Part shown: one piece after another, positions 1 to 5,477 of the stretch
How the letters are laid out: each line of letters starts with the position of its first letter
Position numbering within the stretch: position 1 is the stretch's first letter
DNA from: DATHGT01 sp035317605
GTDB lineage: Bacteria; Methylomirabilota; Methylomirabilia; Rokubacteriales; CSP1-6
Direction: 5' to 3'
DNA length: 8,686 nucleotides
Assembly: GCA_035317605.1 (NCBI GenBank)
Contig: DATHGT010000203.1
Span: 1 to 8,686 of the forward strand
Notes under the pieces: model-generated
What the model was told of the DNA's origin: nothing
What the model saw: the letters and a program-made list of their open reading frames with translations, nothing else
Database searches by the model: none
Program-made: the position numbers and the translations under genes

Positions 1-31
1 CTCGGTCGCCCCCAAACAGAGGAGGACAGCG

Positions 32-439
32 ATGAAGAAGATCCAGGAGCGTCTGGAGGAAGAGCTGCAGGGGGCAGTGAACCGTCTCCGCCGCATCGAT
101 GGGGCGGTGACTCTGGAAGATTTCCCTGGTGTCATCGGCGACAACTCTCCGTTCGCCGACGAAGTGGACGAGATTCAGGCCAACGAGGGGCGCGAGATCG
201 GCTTCGCCACGCGCACCCTGCTGGTCGAGCGTGTACACAAGCTGCGCAACGCCCTCGAGCACGTGCGGGAGGGTGATTACGGTACGTGCACCGAGTGCGG
301 CGAGCCGATCGCCGCGGCCCGGCTGCGGGCACTGCCCGAGGTCGAGACGTGCGTGCGCTGCCAGGACCGGATCGAGCGGTACGGACGTCAGCTCGAGACC
401 GTGGAGGTCGAAGCGGGCGTCAGCGAAGACGACGAGTAA
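32..439 (+). CDS. DksA/TraR-family C4 zinc-finger transcription regulator
   Basis: 135 aa. Members of this family bind the RNA polymerase secondary channel and tune initiation, in DksA together with ppGpp. The N-terminal ~75 residues are charged and helical, as expected for the coiled coil. The C-terminus has a four-cysteine zinc finger, C86-x2-C89 and C107-x2-C110, with the same 17-residue gap as E. coli DksA. The coiled-coil tip motif DxxDxA is only partly kept: D43 and D46 lie exactly 40 residues before the first zinc cysteine as in DksA, but the third residue is I48 instead of Ala. The tail after ~122 is acidic. At 135 aa it is a little shorter than DksA (151) and much longer than TraR (73). 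The ATG at 32 has an AGGAGG ribosome site at 20-25, 6 nt away. The gene ends in its own strong terminator, so it is not co-transcribed efficiently with the next gene. The family call is firm; true DksA function is uncertain. Confidence 0.9.
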   Translation: MKKIQERLEEELQGAVNRLRRIDGAVTLEDFPGVIGDNSPFADEVDEIQANEGREIGFATRTLLVERVHKLRNALEHVREGDYGTCTECGEPIAAARLRALPEVETCVRCQDRIERYGRQLETVEVEAGVSEDDE

Positions 440-459
440 TCGCGTCGGAGGGGTTTCAG

Positions 460-494
460 GCGGGAGTCGGAGCGATCCGGCTCCCGCTTTTTTT
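460..494 (+). terminator. Rho-independent terminator after the DksA-family gene
   Basis: GCGGGAG (460-466) pairs with CTCCCGC (481-487). The stem continues through a T-G wobble and CGGA/TCCG to a GCGA tetraloop (472-475), giving 12 pairs in all. Seven T residues follow (488-494). It begins 20 nt after the stop at 439. This is a textbook intrinsic terminator seen directly in the sequence. Confidence 0.93.
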
Positions 495-501
495 GTACTC
501 T
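494..501 (+). promoter_or_regulatory. Possible -10 element for a leaderless acyltransferase mRNA
   Basis: TG-TACTCT (hexamer 496-501) lies between the terminator T-tract and the GTG at 509. It fits an extended TANNNT -10 whose transcription start would fall about at the GTG. No Shine-Dalgarno sequence is visible before this gene, and there is no clear -35 because that region is terminator stem. This is inference from position and motif only. Confidence 0.3.
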
Positions 502-508
502 AGCGCCC

Positions 509-1120
509 GTGCGGACCCCGTTTCTCGACGTGTGCCGGCCCGGCGTCCGGGCCCTGGCCCGGCTGTACTTCGGCCTTCGTCTCGAGGGCACCGAGCACAT
601 TCCGCCCGTCGGGCCCGTGGTGATCGTGCCCAACCATCAGACCTACGCGGACCCCGTGCTCGTCACGATTCCCATCCGCCGGCGGATCTACTACATGGCG
701 TGGAGCCGGCTCTTCGAGATTCGAGGGTTGAACTGGATGATCCGCAGGCTGCGCGCCTTCCCGGTCGAGATCGAGTCGCGCGATCCCCGCGCGGCCCGGG
801 AGGCGGTACGACTGCTCCAGGCCGGCGCGGCGGTGATGATCTTTCCCGAGGGCAGCCGCACGCTCGACGGCCGCATCGGCCGCTTCAAGCCGGGTGCGTT
901 TCGTCTGGCCGTCTCGGTCGGGGCGCCGGTCCTGCCGGTGACGATCGCGGGCGGGTACGAGGCGTGGCCGCCGGGACGCACGCTGCCCCGTCGAGGAGCC
1001 ATGACCATCACCTATCACCCGTTGGTGTATCCGAACGCTGGCGGCGACGCGCGCGACGCCGCACGCGACCTGGCCGAGCGAACGCGCGCGGCGATCGACC
1101 CACATGACGGGCCGTCCTGA
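509..1120 (+). CDS. 1-acylglycerol-3-phosphate acyltransferase family (PlsC-like)
   Basis: 203 aa. It probably transfers an acyl chain to the sn-2 position of lysophosphatidic acid, or a related lysophospholipid, at the inner membrane face. The family blocks appear in order: motif I NHQTYAD at 42-48 (catalytic H43 and D48), motif II region around FPVEIESRD at 84-92, motif III FPEGSRT at 112-118 (substrate-binding E114-G115), and motif IV APVLPVTIAG at 139-148. There is no long N-terminal membrane segment, and the protein is shorter than E. coli PlsC (245 aa), as in many compact homologues. GTG at 509 is the first possible start in the frame after the upstream stop, and it gives the right distance to motif I. 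No ribosome site is visible. The gene converges with the threonine ammonia-lyase, with 12 bp between stops. Substrate specificity within the family (LPA, lyso-ornithine lipid and others) cannot be read. Confidence 0.88.
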   Translation: MRTPFLDVCRPGVRALARLYFGLRLEGTEHIPPVGPVVIVPNHQTYADPVLVTIPIRRRIYYMAWSRLFEIRGLNWMIRRLRAFPVEIESRDPRAAREAVRLLQAGAAVMIFPEGSRTLDGRIGRFKPGAFRLAVSVGAPVLPVTIAGGYEAWPPGRTLPRRGAMTITYHPLVYPNAGGDARDAARDLAERTRAAIDPHDGPS

Positions 1121-1132
1121 GGGCGCGGGGTC

Positions 1133-2374
1133 TCAGCGTCCGGACTGGTGCTCGCGCTCCTCCACGCGATAGCCGCCGGCGCGCAGCCGCGCCAGCAGCT
1201 CGGCGATCTGCTCCGGCCCGGAGGTCTCGAGGGTCAGCTCGACTTCGGTCTCACCGATCGCCGCCCAGGGCGCGAACGCGCGGTCGTGCTCGATGTGGAC
1301 CACGTTCGCGCGCGCCTCGGCGATCAGCGCGGTGACCCGCGCCAGCTCGCCCGGCCGATCGCGCAGCAGGACGCCGAGCCGCACGAGGCGGCCGTCCTTC
1401 ACGAGCCCGCGCTCGATGATCCGCGAGAGCATGGTCACGTCGATGTTGCCCCCGGACAGCACGAGCGCGACCCGCCGTCCGGTGAGATCGAGCGAGCGAT
1501 TCACGAGCGCGGCCAGCGGGGCGGCCCCCGCGCCCTCGACCACGGTCTTCTCGATTTCGAGCAGGAGCAGGATCGCGTTGGCCAGCTCCTCCTCGCTCAC
1601 GGTGACCACGTCGTCGATGCCGCCGGCGGCGACGGCGAACGCGTGTTGACCGACCTGGCCCACGGCGATGCCGTCGGCGATGGTGGCCGCCGGCGGTACC
1701 CTCACGGGCCGCCCGGCGTCGCGGGCCGCCCGCATGGGCGCCATCGCCTCCGACTGAACGCCGATGATCTTCACCTGGGGACGCCGGGACTTGATCGCCA
1801 CCGCCACGCCCGCGATGAGGCCGCCGCCGCCGACCGGCACCAGGACGGCGTCGACGTCGGGACGCTGCTCCAGCAGCTCGAGCCCCAGCGTGCCTTGACC
1901 GGCGATGACGCGGACGTCGTCGAACGGATGCACGAAGACCATGCCCCGCTCGCCGGCCATCTCGAGCGCCCGCCCATACGCCTCGTCGAAGTTCGCCCCG
2001 TGGAGGATGACCTCGGCCCCGTAGCGTCGCGCGGAGGTCACCTTGACGAGCGGCGCCCACTCCGGCATCACGATGGTCGCCGCGATGCCGAGTCGATGGG
2101 CGTGATACGCGACGGCCAGCCCGTGATTGCCGGCGCTGGCCGTGATTACGCCTCGCGCGCGCTCGGCGGCGTCGAGCTGGAGGAGGAGATTGGCCGCCCC
2201 CCGCTCCTTGAACGAGCCGGTCATCTGGAGATTTTTGAGCTTGAGAAAACAGCGCGTGCGCGTCAGCTCGGAGAGCCGGGGCGAGAACGTGCACGCGGTC
2301 TCGCCCACGGCGCCAGCCAGCCGTGTCCGCGCCGCCTCGATCGCGGCGACGTCGACGGTCGACGTCACGCTCAA
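1133..2374 (-). CDS. ilvA: Threonine ammonia-lyase with C-terminal ACT domain
   Basis: 413 aa, fold-type II PLP enzyme. It deaminates threonine (and usually serine) to 2-oxobutyrate (pyruvate) and ammonia, feeding isoleucine synthesis or threonine breakdown. The PLP lysine is K56 in TGSFKERG (52-59). The SAGNHG loop is at 80-85, the glycine-rich phosphate cradle GGGGLIAG at 182-189, and SGGN at 307-310. Residues ~332-405 form a single ACT domain, which usually senses an amino acid. Length and the single ACT domain match the medium ~400-aa class (TdcB/short IlvA type), not the ~510-aa E. coli IlvA with a double regulatory domain, so biosynthetic versus catabolic use is open. The start is a TTG at 2374-2372 that overlaps the TGA of the preceding asparaginase gene (TTGA). 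A GTG two codons later (2368) is an alternative. No separate ribosome site is seen, so translation is probably coupled. Some enzymes of this fold are serine racemases, which is less likely given the ACT domain. Confidence 0.92.
   Translation of the reverse strand: MSVTSTVDVAAIEAARTRLAGAVGETACTFSPRLSELTRTRCFLKLKNLQMTGSFKERGAANLLLQLDAAERARGVITASAGNHGLAVAYHAHRLGIAATIVMPEWAPLVKVTSARRYGAEVILHGANFDEAYGRALEMAGERGMVFVHPFDDVRVIAGQGTLGLELLEQRPDVDAVLVPVGGGGLIAGVAVAIKSRRPQVKIIGVQSEAMAPMRAARDAGRPVRVPPAATIADGIAVGQVGQHAFAVAAGGIDDVVTVSEEELANAILLLLEIEKTVVEGAGAAPLAALVNRSLDLTGRRVALVLSGGNIDVTMLSRIIERGLVKDGRLVRLGVLLRDRPGELARVTALIAEARANVVHIEHDRAFAPWAAIGETEVELTLETSGPEQIAELLARLRAGGYRVEEREHQSGR
2348..2366. repeat. 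19-nt perfect palindrome at the start of the threonine ammonia-lyase gene
   Basis: GACGTCGAC (2348-2356), one central base, then its exact complement GTCGACGTC (2358-2366). It covers roughly codons 3-9 of the minus-strand gene, directly after the TTG start. In mRNA it would fold as an 8-bp stem with a 3-nt loop. It could be an operator, a structure affecting coupled translation, or a coding accident. Confidence 0.6.
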
Positions 2375-3258
2375 AACGGGATGTACGGCGTGGCGCAGGA
2401 CGGGTTCATCCAGGCCACGGGCATGAACGGGGTCGAGTGGGCGAACGCGGTGCGCCCGCGCCAGTCGACCACGATCAGTCCCCCCGCGCCCCGGCCCTCG
2501 TCGACGAGCAGATCGACGGCCACGCGGGCCGCGTAGTCGGGATCGCCGGCGTCCTTGAGGAAATCGAGCGCGCGGCGCGCGAGGACCACGCGGATGATCG
2601 CCTCGCCGTCACCCGTGCACGAGACCGCGCCGAGCGTGCTGTCCGCGTAGGTGCCGGAGCCGATGAGCGCGCTGTCACCGACGCGGCCGGGCTGCTTGCC
2701 CCAGGTGCCGCCGGTGGACGTGGCCGCCGCCGTCGCGCCGTGACGATCGATCGCCACCGCTCCCACCGTGCCTCGCGCCTCCGCGTCGACCGCGATCCCG
2801 CGGCTTGCCGCCCAGCGCCGCCGCTGGCGATCGCTGATCAAGTCCTCGGGCGCGCACGCGACGAAGCCGGCCGCGCGCGCGAACGCCTCGGCGCCGTCGC
2901 CGACCAGCAGCACGTGCCGCCCGTCCTCCAGCACGCGTCGCGCGAGCGAGATCGGGTTGCACAATCGTGTGACCGCGCCCACGGCGCCACAGCTCAGGCG
3001 ATCGCCCTCCATGATCGACGCATCCATCTCGACGGTGCCCGCGCTCGTGAGCACGGACCCTCGCCCGGCGTTGAAGCGGGGATGATCCTCGAGCGCCCGC
3101 ACCGCCGCCTCGACCGCGTCGAGCGCCGCGCCGCCATCGCTGAGGATGCGCCAGCCGGCCTCGACGGCCGCCCGCATGCCCTCGCGCAGCTCCTCGGGAG
3201 CATCCTTGGGATCCGCGCCCGCGCCGCCGTGGACGATGAGGGAAGGAACGCGCGCCAT
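2371..3258 (-). CDS. Isoaspartyl peptidase / plant-type L-asparaginase (Ntn hydrolase)
   Basis: 295 aa from the chosen start. The family is made as a precursor that cleaves itself before a threonine, which becomes the N-terminal nucleophile. The enzyme then hydrolyses beta-aspartyl (isoaspartyl) dipeptides and often L-asparagine. Counting from the ATG at 3258, visible marks are HGGAG at 10-14, the FNAGRGSVLT block near 62-71, the cleavage site G163/T164 in RGTVGAVA, TSTGG at 180-184, the substrate-loop R192 and D195 in GRVGDS, and TGDGE at 215-219. Length and motif order are complete. A GTG at 3267 would add three residues. ATG 3258 is preferred because GGTGA sits 5 nt before it and the family usually starts just ahead of the HGGAG block. 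It is first in a minus-strand operon with the threonine ammonia-lyase (4-nt overlap), which suggests linked amino-acid or peptide breakdown. The split between peptidase and asparaginase activity is not predictable from sequence. Confidence 0.92.
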   Translation of the reverse strand: MARVPSLIVHGGAGADPKDAPEELREGMRAAVEAGWRILSDGGAALDAVEAAVRALEDHPRFNAGRGSVLTSAGTVEMDASIMEGDRLSCGAVGAVTRLCNPISLARRVLEDGRHVLLVGDGAEAFARAAGFVACAPEDLISDRQRRRWAASRGIAVDAEARGTVGAVAIDRHGATAAATSTGGTWGKQPGRVGDSALIGSGTYADSTLGAVSCTGDGEAIIRVVLARRALDFLKDAGDPDYAARVAVDLLVDEGRGAGGLIVVDWRGRTAFAHSTPFMPVAWMNPSCATPYIPF

Positions 3259-3263
3259 CGCGT

Positions 3264-3268
3264 TCACC
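3264..3268 (-). promoter_or_regulatory. Ribosome binding site choosing the asparaginase start
   Basis: On the minus strand GGTGA is followed by 5 nt and then ATG at 3258-3256. The alternative GTG at 3267 falls inside this site, so the ATG is the better start. Confidence 0.55.
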
Positions 3269-3287
3269 GTGGCACAATCTCGTCCTG

Positions 3288-3992
3288 TTGCCCAGCGCTT
3301 CCATCGCGCTCGATCGACTGAATCGCCGCATCGTCGCCTGCGCGCGCTGCCCGCGCCTGGTCGCGCACCGCGAGGCCACCGCGGCCTCGCCGCCCCGACG
3401 CTATCGCGGCCAGACCTACTGGGCGCGGCCGCTGGCCGGGTTCGGCGACCCGCGCGCCGAGCTGCTGCTCGTGGGACTGGCTCCGGCGGCGAACGGCGGC
3501 AACCGGACCGGGCGCATGTTCACCGGAGACGAGAGCGGCAACTGGCTCTATCGCGCGCTGTGGGAGACGGGCTTCGCCAATCAGCCGATCTCCGAGCATC
3601 GCGACGACGGCCTCGCCCTCACGCGCGCCTACGTGACCGCGGCCGTGCACTGCGCGCCGCCCGCCAACAAGCCGACGCTCGACGAGATCGCGGCCTGCCA
3701 GCCGTATCTCCTCGAGGAGCTGGCGCTACTCGATCGCCTCCGCGTGGTCGTCGGTCTCGGGCGGATCGGCTGGCAGGCGTACCTGCGCGTGCGGAAGGCC
3801 ATGGGCGCGGCGCCGCCGCTGGCGCGGCCGGAATTCGGCCATGGCGTGGAGACGCGCTTCGAGGACGGGGTCACGCTGATCGCCTGTTACCATCCGAGCC
3901 AGCAGAACACGTTCACCGGAAAACTCACGCGCCCGATGCTGCGCGCGGTGTTCGCCAGGGCGCGCAAGATCCTCGATTCACCAGCGCGCTGA
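3288..3992 (+). CDS. Family 5 (type B) uracil-DNA glycosylase
   Basis: 234 aa. It excises uracil, and in this family also other deaminated bases such as hypoxanthine, from DNA, starting base-excision repair. Motif 1 is GLAPAANGGNRTG at 63-75, followed by RMFTGD. The acidic catalytic residue of other UDG families is replaced by Ala, which is the family 5 signature. Motif 3 is YHPSQQNT at 201-208 (H202). Four cysteines, C18-x2-C21 and C122-x14-C137, can hold the 4Fe-4S cluster of families 4 and 5. The AVHCAPPANKPT segment (119-130) is also typical. The start is taken as TTG at 3288, since the next in-frame ATG lies inside motif 1's neighbourhood, and the CARCPRLVAHRE block must be kept. No ribosome site is visible. 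It diverges from the asparaginase by 29 bp and is followed 11 bp later by the oxidoreductase. Usual length for the family is ~220-250 aa. Confidence 0.92.
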   Translation: MPSASIALDRLNRRIVACARCPRLVAHREATAASPPRRYRGQTYWARPLAGFGDPRAELLLVGLAPAANGGNRTGRMFTGDESGNWLYRALWETGFANQPISEHRDDGLALTRAYVTAAVHCAPPANKPTLDEIAACQPYLLEELALLDRLRVVVGLGRIGWQAYLRVRKAMGAAPPLARPEFGHGVETRFEDGVTLIACYHPSQQNTFTGKLTRPMLRAVFARARKILDSPAR

Positions 3993-3997
3993 AAGGA
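3993..3997 (+). promoter_or_regulatory. Ribosome binding site of the first LLM oxidoreductase
   Basis: AAGGA overlaps the last base pairs after the glycosylase stop and sits 6 nt before ATG 4004. It fixes this start although the frame stays open far upstream (to 3146) without coding sense. Confidence 0.7.
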
Positions 3998-4003
3998 ACG
4001 ACC

Positions 4004-4894
4004 ATGGACATCGGCTGTCACCTCCCGACCACGCAGGGGCCCGCCACCGCGCGCGACGCCCTGGTCACGTTCGCGCGCGAGGCCGAGCGCGGCGGTCTGG
4101 CCTCGCTGTGGGTGAGTGACCACGTGGTGATCCCGCGGGTGAGCACGGGCTACGGCCGGGGCGGCAGCTTTCCCCATCCGCCGGAGAAGCCCTATCTCGA
4201 TCCGGTCACGATGCTGGCCGCGACCGCGATGTGCACCTCGCGCGTGCGCCTCGGCTCGTCGGTCTTCATCCTCGGCCATCGTCATCCCGTCGTGATGGCC
4301 AAGATGCTGGCGACCATCGACGCGCTCTCGAACGGGCGCCTCATCTGCGGCGTCGGTGTCGGCTGGTGGAAAGAAGAGCTGGAGATCTTCGGCGTGCCAT
4401 ACAAGGCCCGCGGACGTCAGGCCGATGAAGTGCTCAGATCGTTCAAGGCGCTGTGGACGTCCGACGACCCGTCGTTCGAGGGCGAGTTCTTCCGCTTCCG
4501 CGACATCGGGTTCGCTCCCAAGCCCGTGCAGAAGCCGCACCCGCCGCTGTGGGTCGGAGGCGCGAGCGCGGCCGCGTTCCGCCGCGTGGTCGCGCTCGGC
4601 GATGGCTGGCACGCCTCACCGCGCAGCCTCGACGATTTTCGTAACGGCCTGGCCGAGCTTCGACGGATTGCCGACGGCGCGGGACGAGCGTTCGAGACCA
4701 TCGAGGTCTCGCTGCGCTTCAATCTCCCGGACGCGCTGGTCGCCCAGGGACCCCAACCCCTGATCGACCAGCTCGGCGAGTACAAGCGCCTCGGCGTCCG
4801 CCACGTTTTGATAGAGTTCCGTCGCGACGACCTCGGCCGCATGCTGGAGCTCCTCGGCATGGTCGTGACGACCGTGAAACCGGCGGTCGCCTGA
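4004..4894 (+). CDS. LLM-class flavin/F420-dependent oxidoreductase (TIGR03619-like)
   Basis: 296 aa, luciferase-like TIM-barrel monooxygenase superfamily. Proteins of this subgroup resemble mycobacterial Rv2161c-type enzymes that use coenzyme F420 or FMN; the substrate is unknown. Seen in the sequence: N-terminal strand MDIGCHLPTT, the SDH turn at 38-40, YLDPVTMLAATAMCTSRVRLG at 64-84 (typical LLM second and third strands), HRHPVVMAK at 92-100, the diagnostic GVGVGWWKEELEIFGV at 116-131, PHPPLWVGG at 178-186 and LGDGWH at 198-203. The length is complete for the subgroup. Start ATG 4004 has AAGGA 6 nt upstream and gives the expected N-terminus. It follows the glycosylase by 11 bp and is probably co-transcribed with it; no functional link is evident. 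F420 versus FMN use is inferred from subgroup resemblance only, as no F420 synthesis gene is in the window. Confidence 0.88.
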   Translation: MDIGCHLPTTQGPATARDALVTFAREAERGGLASLWVSDHVVIPRVSTGYGRGGSFPHPPEKPYLDPVTMLAATAMCTSRVRLGSSVFILGHRHPVVMAKMLATIDALSNGRLICGVGVGWWKEELEIFGVPYKARGRQADEVLRSFKALWTSDDPSFEGEFFRFRDIGFAPKPVQKPHPPLWVGGASAAAFRRVVALGDGWHASPRSLDDFRNGLAELRRIADGAGRAFETIEVSLRFNLPDALVAQGPQPLIDQLGEYKRLGVRHVLIEFRRDDLGRMLELLGMVVTTVKPAVA

Positions 4895-4913
4895 ACATGG
4901 ACTAACGGATTGA

Positions 4914-5025
4914 GAAGTCCCTGAAGGAACGTCCCGGCAAAGCCGGGACGAAACGCGACGGGGAGTCAGGAAGTCCCGGGAGGACCGCCCCGGCAAAGCC
5001 GGGGCGCAACGCGACGGGGGGGTAT
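4914..5025 (+). repeat. Two tandem 56-bp REP-like repeats with conserved hairpins
   Basis: The copies start at 4914 and 4970 (both GAAGTCCC). Over the first 50 bases 44 are identical. Each holds a 9-bp stem closed by AAA: CGTCCCGGC/GCCGGGACG at 4930-4950 and CGCCCCGGC/GCCGGGGCG at 4986-5006. Two of the six differences form one compensatory change (T4932-A4948 versus C4988-G5004), so the pairing is preserved while the bases change. Each hairpin is followed by AACGCGACGGGG. There is no coding potential and no T-tract. They resemble repetitive extragenic palindromes, or could act as 3'-end stabilisers for the upstream mRNA. Confidence 0.8.
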
Positions 5026-5051
5026 GGGGGGAGCCGTCAGGGGCCCCCCAT
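5024..5051 (+). promoter_or_regulatory. GC-rich hairpin directly before the rhodanese ribosome site
   Basis: ATGGGGGG (5024-5031) pairs with CCCCCCAT (5044-5051), 8 bp with a 12-nt loop. An alternative fold extends the stem inward with GCC/GGC (5033-5035 with 5042-5044) around a bulge at 5031-5032. It ends 6 nt before AGGAGG. It has no T-tract, so an intrinsic terminator is unlikely. It could limit or insulate translation of the following operon, and any promoter for that operon must lie in or near this repeat-rich region. Confidence 0.5.
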
Positions 5052-5057
5052 GTTCAT

Positions 5058-5063
5058 AGGAGG
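5058..5063 (+). promoter_or_regulatory. Strong ribosome binding site choosing the rhodanese start
   Basis: AGGAGG lies directly against an ATG at 5064 (no spacing) and 6 nt before a second in-frame ATG at 5070. The spacing favours 5070 as the true start. Confidence 0.8.
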
Positions 5064-5069
5064 ATGACG

Positions 5070-5477
5070 ATGGCGCTGAAGAAGGGATTTCGACAACTGG
5101 TTGACGAGGCGAAGGCGCGGATCAAGACCATCAGCCTCGAGGAAGCGCGCGCGCGGCTGGGGAAGGACGACGTGGTCTTCGTCGATCTGCGCGACATCCG
5201 CGAGCTGGAGCGTGAGGGGATGATCCCCGGCGCGTTTCACTGTCCGCGCGGGATGCTGGAGTTCTGGATCGACCCGGAGAGTCCGTACTACAAGGACGCG
5301 TTCGCTCCCGGCAAGGAGTTCGTCTTCTACTGCAACGGCGCGTGGCGCTCGGCCTTGGCCTGCGACGTGGCCCAGCAGATGGGGCTCGATCCCGTCGTCG
5401 AGATGGACGGCGGCTTCACGGCCTGGAAGCGCGCTGGCTTCCCCGTAGCCGAGCGCGCGACGAAGAAACCGTCATGA
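5070..5477 (+). CDS. Single-domain rhodanese-like sulfurtransferase
   Basis: 135 aa from ATG 5070 (137 aa if ATG 5064 were used). Rhodanese domains move sulfane sulfur through a cysteine persulfide, for example from thiosulfate or a protein donor to cyanide, thiols or another protein. The active-site loop is FYCNGAWRSAL with C88 as the sulfur-carrying cysteine and the C-x4-R geometry of active enzymes. VVFVDLRDIRELE (~35-47) is the first conserved strand, IPGAFHCPRG (~52-61) is the CH2A-type segment, and MDGGFTAWKRAGFPV is the C-terminal helix and strand. A second cysteine (C58) in the CPRG segment could act as a resolving thiol; that is inference. The N-terminus (~1-30) is basic and helical with no signal peptide, so the protein is cytoplasmic. 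Its TGA overlaps the next gene's ATG (ATGA), so the two are translationally coupled and probably linked in function. Confidence 0.9.
   Translation: MALKKGFRQLVDEAKARIKTISLEEARARLGKDDVVFVDLRDIRELEREGMIPGAFHCPRGMLEFWIDPESPYYKDAFAPGKEFVFYCNGAWRSALACDVAQQMGLDPVVEMDGGFTAWKRAGFPVAERATKKPS

Larger units (their letters stand above)
4892..5056. repeat. 9-bp inverted repeat bracketing the intergenic hairpin region
   Basis: TGAACATGG at 4892-4900, which contains the oxidoreductase stop, is exactly complementary to CCATGTTCA at 5048-5056, just before the rhodanese ribosome site. The two copies enclose all three hairpins of the intergenic stretch. They may be the ends of a small inserted element or chance. 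No target-site duplication was found. Confidence 0.45.

Noticed and set aside
1117..1136. CTGAG/CTCAG inverted repeat at the convergent stops of the acyltransferase and lyase as a bidirectional terminator
   Set aside because: The stem is only 5 bp with no T-tract on either strand. The symmetry comes partly from the two TGA stops facing each other. The same applies to CCTGA/TCAGG at 8179-8194.
1148..2536. 462-codon plus-strand open frame
   Set aside because: It lies antisense to the threonine ammonia-lyase and asparaginase, whose catalytic motifs are intact. The translation is rich in Arg, Asp, His and Gly with no recognisable domain, the usual mirror frame of GC-rich genes.
3370..3390. 8-bp inverted repeat GCGAGGCC/GGCCTCGC inside the glycosylase gene
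   Set aside because: It sits in well-conserved coding sequence of high GC, where short palindromes are common. Nothing in its position suggests regulation.
3146..4003. Long in-frame upstream extension of the first LLM oxidoreductase (open from 3146)
   Set aside because: The extension overlaps the uracil-DNA glycosylase in another frame and reads as low-complexity Arg/Ala/Pro. ATG 4004 with AAGGA gives the normal family N-terminus, so it is not a fusion protein.
4930..5006. The two AAA-loop hairpins as a CRISPR array or tandem intrinsic terminators
   Set aside because: There are only two copies with no spacer of unrelated sequence between identical repeats, and no cas genes. Neither stem is followed by a run of T.
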